Below, piece by piece: positions 32,426 through 38,097 of a stretch of DNA of 38,097 nt (position 1 is its first letter; each line of letters begins with the position of its first letter). The notes under the pieces were generated by a model that was not told where the DNA came from, did no database searches, and saw only the letters and a list, made by a program, of their open reading frames with translations. The position numbers and the translations under genes are program-made. The DNA comes from a virus, in the IMG/VR virus record IMGVR_UViG_3300048833_000397, positions 1-38,097 of that record; one strand, written 5' to 3'.

Positions 32426-32608
32426 GTGCTCGCCCAGTCCGAGGTCACGTGGCAGGAGCTCCTCGCCCTGGGCGTGACCCTGCTGATCCTGTTCGCCCTC
32501 GCGCTGTCCACGATCGCGATGGCGATCGGCCCCGTGATGCGGGCCGAGCTGGTCCGCGACGAGCGCCGCCGCCGCCGGGCCACCGCCCGACCGCACCCAC
32601 CGTCGTGA
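32426..32608 (+). CDS. Small membrane protein
   Basis: 60 residues from GTG 32426 (TTG 32420 would add two). One membrane segment, ELLALGVTLLILFALALSTIAMAIG (about 11-35), is followed by an Arg-rich cytoplasmic tail (DERRRRRATARP). First rightward gene of the early region. Small single-pass proteins near the immunity region of actinophages sometimes act in superinfection exclusion; that is only a suggestion here. Confidence 0.55.
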   Translation: MLAQSEVTWQELLALGVTLLILFALALSTIAMAIGPVMRAELVRDERRRRRATARPHPPS

Positions 32609-32889
32609 ACGTCTGGCCGGATCCGTTCGGCCAGCACGTGGCATCCGCTGCACCTCCGCTCGAGCCCATCCCCTCCCCGGGCTCGCTGAGGGTCCCCCCG
32701 TAGCAGCGGGTGCCACGTGCTGGGTGGGCCGGGTCCACCGCCAGGACCTCTGCGGCCGCCGGTGTTCGCCCGTCCCCCTCGAGGAGCGAGCACCGACGCC
32801 GGGTCAGAGGACCAGGAGTACGAGCCCCATGTGGGGCCCCGAGCCCACCCAGCAACTGCACCTCCCAACACCCTTCCCCGGAGCTGAGC
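32609..32889. promoter_or_regulatory. Structured leader of early operon
   Basis: 281 bases without a convincing gene. Holds the 21-base inverted repeat 32631-32723 (listed separately), a 9-base stem ggtgttcgc/gcgagcacc (32761-32769 and 32786-32794) and the palindrome gcccca-tg-tggggc at 32824-32837. The density of structure just ahead of a long operon suggests control of early transcription or translation, or an origin. No clear promoter boxes recognised. Confidence 0.5.
32631..32723. repeat. 21-bp inverted repeat with nested stem
   Basis: Arms 32631-32651 and 32703-32723 match at 20 of 21 positions when one is inverted (cagcacgtggca...), separated by 51 bases. Inside lies a second stem cgagccc (32661) / gggctcg (near 32679-32685). 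As RNA this would fold into a long two-part hairpin; as DNA it could bind a dimeric protein. Confidence 0.7.
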
Positions 32890-33276
32890 GTGAACGACAC
32901 CCTTCCCGACGAGCCACTGATGGGCCCGATCCGACTGGTCGACTGGCAGCGCCTGCTGCGCCTCCTCTCGATCGCTCGCTGCGAGCTGGCCGACCACCCC
33001 AAGGGCGTGCGCTACGAGCGCCTCGAGGAGCGCGACTCCGCCATCTTCCTGACCCTCCGTCCCCCGGTCCCGGCCGTGGCCCCCGATCGCACCGTCTACA
33101 ACAGCCCCGACCGCACGAAGAACGGGCGCGGTGCCGTCATGCTCCAGGCCGTTCGGCTGTCCGCCCAAGGCCTCGACATCGTCGTCCACAGCCGAGGCGA
33201 CCACAGCGCTGCCCACGGGACCGGGTCCTGGTCCGTGGGCATCAACGACATCACGGCGATCGAGCAGGCGCTGTGA
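32890..33276 (+). CDS. Hypothetical protein, first of the chained early operon
   Basis: 128 residues from GTG 32890 with GGAG 6 bases upstream. Contains RLVDWQRLLRLLSIARCELADHPKGV (helical) and a beta-rich half (SAIFLTLRPPVPAV; VMLQAVRLSAQGLDIVVHSRG; GTGSWSVGINDITAIEQAL). No cysteine cluster or membrane segment. Its stop shares a base with the next ATG. Confidence 0.65.
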   Translation: MNDTLPDEPLMGPIRLVDWQRLLRLLSIARCELADHPKGVRYERLEERDSAIFLTLRPPVPAVAPDRTVYNSPDRTKNGRGAVMLQAVRLSAQGLDIVVHSRGDHSAAHGTGSWSVGINDITAIEQAL

Positions 33277-33755
33277 TGACCGACACCGTTCCCGACGAGA
33301 CGTCCGATCGCCCGCTGATCGAGCTGGGCGAGTTCCTCATCCCGGCCCACCAGGTCGCCGCCGACATCAGCAACTCCAAGTGGCTGATCTCCCGTGGTGA
33401 CAAGGACCCCGACGGGCCGCTGGTCGGCTACGAGGTCCGGATCCCCGAGGCCGACATGTGCGACGAGTACTGGCACGCACCGACCAACGAGTTCCGATTC
33501 GCCGGGGGTGGCAGCCCGCTCGCCGGCCGCACGCTGCGCGCCCGCTACCTGCCCACGGCCCCGGCCCGGGTCGTGGGCTCGGCCGATGCGCTGCTGTTCC
33601 TCGTAGACCTCGAGCAGAAGGGCCGGCACCGCCGGTCATCGGGTCGCCTCGCTGACGAGATCGTGGCCGCGGCGACCGGGCCGCTCGCCGGGCACCCGGA
33701 CTCGCTGTGGATGCTGGTGCTCGGCATCGAGGGCCAGGAGCTCTGGCCCCGGTGA
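33276..33755 (+). CDS. Hypothetical protein
   Basis: 159 residues. The first 55 residues contain LIELGEFLIPAHQVAADISNSKWLISRGDKD; the centre has PEADMCDEYWHAPTNEFRFAGGG and LAGRTLRARYLPTAPARV; the end is helical. The opening MTDTVPDETSDRPLIELGEF resembles the opening of the previous protein (MNDTLPDEPLMGPIRLVDW), which may reflect a shared short leader. No family recognised. Confidence 0.65.
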   Translation: MTDTVPDETSDRPLIELGEFLIPAHQVAADISNSKWLISRGDKDPDGPLVGYEVRIPEADMCDEYWHAPTNEFRFAGGGSPLAGRTLRARYLPTAPARVVGSADALLFLVDLEQKGRHRRSSGRLADEIVAAATGPLAGHPDSLWMLVLGIEGQELWPR

Positions 33756-34234
33756 ACGTCTTCCTGCCGCCCGAAGCGGTGTTCGACGAGCTCCGCCTGC
33801 TGGCTGCCGTGGAGGGCCTCGGCCGGGCCGCGGCGAACAGCCTCGAGCTTGGCTGGACCCACGACGACGGACCCCGCCCCGGCGAGTGGTACGCGTCGGC
33901 CCGGTACAAGGGCGCCCGGGTCATCGTCGAGAACCAGCACGGCCCCGATGACGCCGCCGAGGCCCTGCTGTTCAAGGTGGCCGCCGGCGGCGAGTGCGTG
34001 CACTGCGGCTCCACGATCACGGTGAGCTCGAACGGGCTCACGCTCACGATCAGCGGCCACCCCGTGCTCGACGAGGACGTCCTCGAGGAGACCGGCACCA
34101 GCGGCCTGTGCGTCTGGAAACGTGATGGCGCCCACTGGCTCCGTGGCTGCGACGGCGGCTACGGCCCGCCGCCGGCCGGGCTCAACCGTGCGCAGCGCCG
34201 CCGCCAGGCCCGAGCGAAGGCGATGCGCCGATGA
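33752..34234 (+). CDS. Hypothetical protein with zinc-binding motif
   Basis: 160 residues from GTG 33752 (GTGA overlap). Predicted zinc site ECVHCG (about 90-95) with later GLCVWKRDGAHWLRGCDGG cysteines. An alpha/beta N-terminus (ALLFKVAAGG) precedes it, and the C-terminus is very basic (NRAQRRRQARAKAMRR), suggesting nucleic acid contact. Proteins of this layout recur in actinophage early regions without known function. Confidence 0.65.
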   Translation: MNVFLPPEAVFDELRLLAAVEGLGRAAANSLELGWTHDDGPRPGEWYASARYKGARVIVENQHGPDDAAEALLFKVAAGGECVHCGSTITVSSNGLTLTISGHPVLDEDVLEETGTSGLCVWKRDGAHWLRGCDGGYGPPPAGLNRAQRRRQARAKAMRR

Positions 34235-34494
34235 CCGCCACCCGACGGGCGCGCCCCCGCCGCCACTGGTCGGAGAGCGCTGACCGGGTGACCACCGGCC
34301 GCGCTGCCGCTCACCCGCTCGTGGGGATGCTGGCCGAGGACGACAACGGCGAGTGGCTGATCCCCCTCGGCAACCTCGACGACGGCACGCCGTACTGGAA
34401 GGGCCGCTTCGATGGGCGCAACCCGTTCCACTGGCTGCCCTGGCTGCGCTCGCGCCTGACCCGTCGCTTCGCCTACGTGGTGGCGGACTCGTGA
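34231..34494 (+). CDS. Small hypothetical protein
   Basis: 87 residues from ATG 34231, chained to its neighbours by 4-base overlaps at both ends. Basic N-terminus (RRARPRRHW), then HPLVGMLAEDDNGEWLIPLGNLDDGTPYWKGRFDGRNPFHWLPWLR, rich in aromatic residues. No recognised family. Confidence 0.6.
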   Translation: MTATRRARPRRHWSESADRVTTGRAAAHPLVGMLAEDDNGEWLIPLGNLDDGTPYWKGRFDGRNPFHWLPWLRSRLTRRFAYVVADS

Positions 34495-35150
34495 CCGCTG
34501 CAGAGACGTCCGATCCGGTGGTGGCCGTGTTCTACGGGGCCGGGGTGCACCCATCGCTGCGCGCCGGGCTCGAGGCGGCGACCGACCTGGTGGCCGGCCA
34601 GCCGGGCCCGTGGCGCCTGTCGGACCCGGACCGGGCTGCTCAGTGCGAGGACATGGTCGCGCGGCTGGCGGGCGAGGGCCTCGACGTGCTCGACAAGCTC
34701 GATGCTGGACGGCAAGCCCTGTTCGACCTGCGCTCGGCGGACGTGCTGCCGATGCACATGTTGCACTTCGTCGACGACATGGAGCATCGGCTCCTGAAGT
34801 TCATGTCGGAGCACGGGCCGCAGTTGCGTTCGATCATCGCCAGCTCCGCCGCCGTCCCCACAGCGCCTACGGAGACCGAAGACGGTTCAGTCCCGGACCC
34901 GTCGGTGTTCCCGTCGATCGAGGGGGCCCTGCAGTACAAGTCACCGAAGTGGCGCGAGGTGATCGCTGAGCGAGGGCTGTCGGTCCCCGTGGTGAAGGCC
35001 GAGCTGGCCGCCCGCTGCGCAGCCGCTGGGCGGACGCCGCCGGCGACGTTGAACGACCTGCGCGGTCACCGGGACCTGGTGCAGCTGATGCTCCACGTGA
35101 TCTCGGACCAGTACCGCGCCGCCCACCCGATCCCGGGGGAGCAGCCATGA
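34491..35150 (+). CDS. Hypothetical helical protein
   Basis: 219 residues from GTG 34491. Mostly helical: RAAQCEDMVARLAGEGLDVLDKLDAGRQALFDL, LHFVDDMEHRLLKFMSEHGPQLRSIIASS, and a C-terminal VVKAELAARCAAAGRTPPATLNDLRGHRDLVQLMLHVI that looks like a DNA-binding or replication accessory region. There is a Pro-rich linker at about 125-145. No family recognised. Confidence 0.65.
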   Translation: MTAAETSDPVVAVFYGAGVHPSLRAGLEAATDLVAGQPGPWRLSDPDRAAQCEDMVARLAGEGLDVLDKLDAGRQALFDLRSADVLPMHMLHFVDDMEHRLLKFMSEHGPQLRSIIASSAAVPTAPTETEDGSVPDPSVFPSIEGALQYKSPKWREVIAERGLSVPVVKAELAARCAAAGRTPPATLNDLRGHRDLVQLMLHVISDQYRAAHPIPGEQP

Positions 35151-35650
35151 CCGCCCGCCGCATCACCGTCGACGCCGCCATGGTCGAGGTCCTCCTCGCC
35201 GCGGTCACCGCCCCCGGGTGCAACGCCGGCACCGTGGTGGCCGATCCCGACATGCTCCAGGAGGCGATCGACGAGCTCGGCACAGCAGCCGCCCTCGCCG
35301 ACACCCCCGACCCCACCGCCCAGCTGGCGTGGACCGCTGCGGCAGCGCAGGTCCGCCAGTTCACCGCGACCGACACGGCGCTGAACACGGAGGGGGCCGA
35401 CGAGATCGCCTGGCTCCGCACCGAGCTGCTCGTCCCGTACTTCGAGCGGTTCGGGCTCGACCCCGCTGACGGCCGCTCCGCCGTCGGCGCGCTCGCCGCT
35501 CTCCTCGCTGCCCTGGCGTACGCCGACCTGCGCCGAGCCCACGAACCCTCGTGGGCGGAACCGTGCTTCGACCGGCACCTCGCCCACGTGGTCCACCCGA
35601 TCGCCCTCGCGATCACCCGCGCCGCCCCCGCCGAGGTCCGCACCCCATGA
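35147..35650 (+). CDS. Hypothetical Ala-rich protein
   Basis: 167 residues from ATG 35147. Helical and very Ala-rich (AMVEVLLAAVTAPG, PTAQLAWTAAAAQVRQF, SAVGALAALLAALAYADLRRAHEP). The hydrophobic stretch near 115-127 is short and flanked by charges, so a membrane segment is doubtful. Chained to both neighbours by 4-base overlaps. Function not recognised. Confidence 0.63.
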   Translation: MTARRITVDAAMVEVLLAAVTAPGCNAGTVVADPDMLQEAIDELGTAAALADTPDPTAQLAWTAAAAQVRQFTATDTALNTEGADEIAWLRTELLVPYFERFGLDPADGRSAVGALAALLAALAYADLRRAHEPSWAEPCFDRHLAHVVHPIALAITRAAPAEVRTP

Positions 35651-36126
35651 CCACCACCCCCACCGTGCAGGCCGTGGCGCACCCGTCGCCGGCGACGATC
35701 GCCGCCCACCTCGCCGCCGCTCACCGCAACACCGGCATCACCGTCGACGACATCGCCGCCGCGACCCCCGCCGAGCTCATCGCCTGGCACGAGGTCGACC
35801 ACCGGCTCTGCTCGCCGGGCTTCCTGGGTCACACCCACACCGCCGACCACAAGGCCCCGGCGATCGTGCACACCGACCCCGACCGGCGGATCCACGCCGA
35901 CATCCTCAAGACGATCGCCGCCGGCGGCACCGTCCCCGGCCTCGAAGCGATCCTTCAGCGCGCCGCCGCAGCGTCGGCCCGGCGCGCCGCCGCTCGCCAC
36001 AACGCCGACGGCACCCGCAACCCGGGTGCCGGCCGCCTCTCCCAGCCCGACCTCGACGCCCTCGAGATCGCCAAGGCCGTCGCCGACCGCGCCGCCCACC
36101 GCTCACGCAAGGGGAGGGCCGCCTGA
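35647..36126 (+). CDS. Hypothetical His-rich helical protein
   Basis: 159 residues from ATG 35647. Contains AWHEVDHRLCSPGFLGHTHTADHKAPAIVHTD, a cluster of seven His that may bind metal, and Arg/Ala-rich helices (LQRAAAASARRAAARHNADG, KAVADRAAHRSRKGRAA). Stop shares a base with the DUF5131 start. No family recognised. Confidence 0.62.
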   Translation: MTTTPTVQAVAHPSPATIAAHLAAAHRNTGITVDDIAAATPAELIAWHEVDHRLCSPGFLGHTHTADHKAPAIVHTDPDRRIHADILKTIAAGGTVPGLEAILQRAAAASARRAAARHNADGTRNPGAGRLSQPDLDALEIAKAVADRAAHRSRKGRAA

Positions 36127-37229
36127 TGGGCACGAAGATCGAATGGGCCGACGAGACCTGGAACCCCGTGATCGGGTGCTCGAAGATCTCCGAGGGCTGC
36201 GTCCACTGCTACGCGATCGGCACCGTGCACCGGGGCCTCGTGATCCAGCACCGCGGCGTCACCACCCACACCCCCGATGCCGGCACCGACTGGACCGGGG
36301 CGATCAACCTGGCGCCGGAGGCGAAGCTCCTCGAGCCGCTCCGCAAGACCAAGCCGGTCCGGTACTTCGTCAACTCGCTGTCGGACCTGTTCCACCCGAA
36401 CCTCCCGGCCGAGGAGATCGCCCGGGTGTTCGCCGTCATGGCCCTCGCCCAGCAGCACACCTTCCAGGTTCTGACCAAGCGGCCGCAGCGCATGGCCGAG
36501 CTGCTGTGTGAGGCGAGCTTCCGCACGCTCGTGGCGCTGAAGATCGAAGCACGCATCGGTGACGCTGCCTACGAGGTGGAGAACGCCATCGCTTGGCCGC
36601 TGCCGAACGTCTGGCTGGGCACGTCGATCGAGCTCGACAAGTACTCGTGGCGAGCGAACCACCTCCGAGCGACGCCGGCCGCTGTGCGGTTCATCTCGGC
36701 CGAGCCGCTGCTCGGGCCGCTCCCGTCGCTCGACCTGACCGACATCGACTGGCTGATCGTCGGCGGCGAGTCCGGGCCAGGCGCCCGACCCATGCACCCC
36801 GACTGGGTGCGAGAGCTGCGCGACCGGGCGACTGGCGACCAGTGCCGGGAGCACCCGTGCGCAGGTCGATGCATCGGCTGCGCCGCCGACTCCGAGTCGG
36901 CGTGCACCCCTCCGTGCCGATGCGACGAGGGCCAGGACTGCTCGGCCTCCACCGCTGCGATGGCCCTGTGGACGAGGTTCTTCTTCAAGCAGTGGGGCGC
37001 CTGGCTCCCGTTCGAGCTCGATGCGCAGGCCCCGTTCTGGAACGGCCAGCACCCAGACCATCAGCTCGTCGACGGCCACAGCTTCCCGGTCGAGATCGAG
37101 GGTCACCCCGCCTGGTCGGTCGACTTCACCGGTAGCGAGCCGATGGTGTGGCGCCGCCTCCCGAAGGCCGAGACCGGGCGCGAGCTCGACGGGCGCACGT
37201 GGGACGAGTTCCCGGTGGGGCGGTCCTGA
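36126..37229 (+). CDS. DUF5131 (phage Gp37/Gp68 family) protein with Cys-rich insert
   Basis: 367 residues. The family opening TKIEWADETWNPVIGCSKISEGCVHCYA is present with Cys 18, 25 and 28 (C-x6-C-x2-C), a probable metal or Fe-S site. Further family signs are RYFVNSLSDLFHPNLP, VLTKRPQRM, NVWLGTSIE, RFISAEPLLGPL, WLIVGGESGPGARPMHPDWVRELRD and FFFKQWGAW. Between the last two lies an insert of about 45 residues with eight Cys (240-272), not usual for the family. The family resembles radical SAM or spore photoproduct-lyase-like folds, but its role is unknown. It is common in actinophages. Confidence 0.9.
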   Translation: MGTKIEWADETWNPVIGCSKISEGCVHCYAIGTVHRGLVIQHRGVTTHTPDAGTDWTGAINLAPEAKLLEPLRKTKPVRYFVNSLSDLFHPNLPAEEIARVFAVMALAQQHTFQVLTKRPQRMAELLCEASFRTLVALKIEARIGDAAYEVENAIAWPLPNVWLGTSIELDKYSWRANHLRATPAAVRFISAEPLLGPLPSLDLTDIDWLIVGGESGPGARPMHPDWVRELRDRATGDQCREHPCAGRCIGCAADSESACTPPCRCDEGQDCSASTAAMALWTRFFFKQWGAWLPFELDAQAPFWNGQHPDHQLVDGHSFPVEIEGHPAWSVDFTGSEPMVWRRLPKAETGRELDGRTWDEFPVGRS

Positions 37230-37591
37230 TGCCGCGCTTGATGTCGGTGGCGTTGACCGAGGACCAGGTCCGGGCCCGCAGCAAGTTCGTGACCCGCCGT
37301 CTCGGCTGGGAGTACTTGCGCGTGGGCGACCGGCTGTGGCTGTGCCGGAAGGTGATGGGCCGCCGCAAGGGCGAGCCGCTCGTGAAGATCACGCTGGTCG
37401 AGGTGGTGTCGGTGCGCCGGGAGCGCCTCGACCTGATCGATCAGGCCGACGTCGACGCCGAGGGGTTCCCCGACCGGGACCCGGCGTGGTTCGTCGGGTT
37501 CTTCTGCTCGAGCCACAAGGGTTGCGAGCCGGGCTCGGATGTGACCCGGATCGAGTGGAAGTACTTGGACGTTGAGGTGCCGTCGTCGTGA
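37229..37591 (+). CDS. ASCH/PUA-like domain protein
   Basis: 120 residues from ATG 37229 (stop of the previous gene shares a base). The pattern MSVALTEDQVRARSKFVTRRLGWEYLRVGDRLWLCRKVMGRRKGEPLVKI is a family widespread in actinophages with an ASCH-like (PUA-fold) core, which binds RNA or modified nucleotides. The end DVTRIEWKYL fits. Specific target unknown. Confidence 0.75.
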   Translation: MPRLMSVALTEDQVRARSKFVTRRLGWEYLRVGDRLWLCRKVMGRRKGEPLVKITLVEVVSVRRERLDLIDQADVDAEGFPDRDPAWFVGFFCSSHKGCEPGSDVTRIEWKYLDVEVPSS

Positions 37592-37968
37592 TGGTCCTGC
37601 AGCGTCTGCTGTCTCGTGTGGTGCCGGCCCGCCGTGGTTCCGTGGTGTGCCGGGTTCCTGCACTGGTCGCTGCGCCTGTTGGGCGCGCGCTGGTGTCAAC
37701 GTCACCCCCTGGTGCTGTGGAAGGTCAACGGGGGAGCGAAGGGCTCCGGCCGGCACCACACGACCCCCGCCCGACCGTTCGCCGCCGCCCGGGCGATGTG
37801 CTGCAGCGGCACCTGCTGTGCGCTGCGACCCGTCTCCACGACGAGGGCCCCGATGGGCGCTGCAAGGACTGCCTCGAGGTCCTCGACGGCGACGCTGAGG
37901 TGTGCGTGTGGGGTCCGACGCCCGGGCTCGACCAGGTCCGTCCCACCACCTGGCCGGTGCCCGGATGA
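37588..37968 (+). CDS. Hypothetical protein before WhiB, reading frame uncertain
   Basis: 126 residues from GTG 37588 (or ATG 37591), overlapping the ASCH-like stop. The C-terminal half looks genuine (LLCAATRLHDEGPDGRCKDCLEVLDGDAEVCVW, with a C-K-D-C pair). The N-terminal half is Pro/Arg/Val-rich and less protein-like. In the second frame, 37634-37790 reads FLHWSLRLLGARWCQRHP and LVLWKVNGGAKGSGRHHT, which looks more natural. The gene may thus start later (for example GTG 37795) or involve a frameshift. It ends 2 bases before the G-run that precedes WhiB. Confidence 0.45.
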   Translation: MMVLQRLLSRVVPARRGSVVCRVPALVAAPVGRALVSTSPPGAVEGQRGSEGLRPAPHDPRPTVRRRPGDVLQRHLLCAATRLHDEGPDGRCKDCLEVLDGDAEVCVWGPTPGLDQVRPTTWPVPG

Positions 37969-37970
37969 GC

Positions 37971-38097
37971 GGGGGGGGGTGCCGGTGAATCCGTCCGAGT
38001 TCAAGCGCGCCTGGCGCGACGCCGCGGTGTGCGCCGGCATGGACCCCGATCTGTTCTTCCCGCCGCGACACCAGAACGTCGACGAGCGCGCAGAGGC
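37971..38097. repeat. Terminal direct repeat, copy 2
   Basis: Exact copy of bases 1-127. It should be counted once in the circular unit of 37,970 bp. Confidence 0.95.
37985..38097 (+). CDS. WhiB-like gene, truncated by window end (duplicate of start)
   Basis: Same gene as at 15-323, seen with its true upstream context: TGA of the previous gene at 37966-37968, then gc, then nine G, then the GTG start. Only the first 37 codons are present because the window ends. Not a second gene. Confidence 0.9.
   Translation, partial: MNPSEFKRAWRDAAVCAGMDPDLFFPPRHQNVDERAE

Noticed and set aside
31858-32703. Plus-strand open frame starting at GTG 31858
   Set aside because: No ribosome site, shadow-like composition, and it conflicts with the better supported minus-strand gene 31918-32235 and the membrane protein at 32426.
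37702-38040. Minus-strand frame of 112 codons near the window end
   Set aside because: It would cross the WhiB gene and has no motif or ribosome site.
1-38097. CRISPR arrays, rRNA, tRNA or insertion sequences
   Set aside because: No regularly spaced repeats, no convincing cloverleaf, no transposase gene seen by eye on either strand; a covariance-model tRNA search was not possible.

Overview
This window is the complete genome of a temperate, siphovirus-type phage (or its prophage/circular form) of a high-GC actinobacterium. Evidence for the host: very high GC throughout, frequent GTG starts, a phage-borne WhiB-like Fe-S regulator (WhiB proteins are confined to Actinobacteria and their phages), and a terminase/portal/tail set that looks like those of actinobacteriophages. 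Bases 1-127 are repeated exactly at 37971-38097. That is the signature of a circular assembly with a 127-base overlap, so the real unit is about 37,970 bp and the window ends are arbitrary.

Layout on the circle. (1) Immunity and integration switch, about 29.8-32.2 kb: on the minus strand a helix-turn-helix repressor, a tyrosine integrase 2 bp downstream and a zinc-finger protein. Divergent from them is a small excisionase-like HTH protein. Both divergent genes appear to have promoters that place the transcript start at the start codon (leaderless). A further small minus-strand gene (31918-32235) faces the excisionase. (2) Early rightward operon, about 32.4-38.0 kb and through the join to 7.5 kb: mostly small genes chained by 1- to 4-base overlaps. 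Recognisable members are a DUF5131 (phage Gp37/Gp68) protein with a Cys-rich insert, an ASCH-like protein, WhiB, two ParB-like proteins, a cupin-like protein, a sigma-70 region 2 protein, a replication-initiator-like protein with an HNH domain, and a free-standing HNH nuclease. No DNA polymerase, helicase or primase is recognisable, so the phage probably relies on host replication. (3) Packaging and head, 7.6-14.2 kb: terminase small and large subunits, portal, MuF-like protein, scaffold, major capsid protein, head-tail adaptor. (4) A four-gene glycosyltransferase/methyltransferase cassette, 14.2-16.7 kb, inserted inside the head-tail connector genes. (5) Connector and tail, 16.7-27.8 kb: stopper, neck protein, tail terminator, major tail protein, tail-assembly chaperones joined by a -1 frameshift, a 1039-residue tape measure, distal tail and tip proteins, and two receptor-binding candidates. 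(6) Lysis, 27.8-29.7 kb: holin-like membrane proteins and an M15-type endolysin, ending at a strong bidirectional hairpin where the leftward genes meet the late operon.

Most interesting: an iteron-bearing 39-bp inverted repeat inside the initiator-like gene (a lambda-like intragenic origin candidate at 5681-5864); the glycan/methyl cassette co-expressed with head genes; the pairing of WhiB with a sigma region 2-only protein; and a 21-bp inverted repeat in the leader of the early operon.
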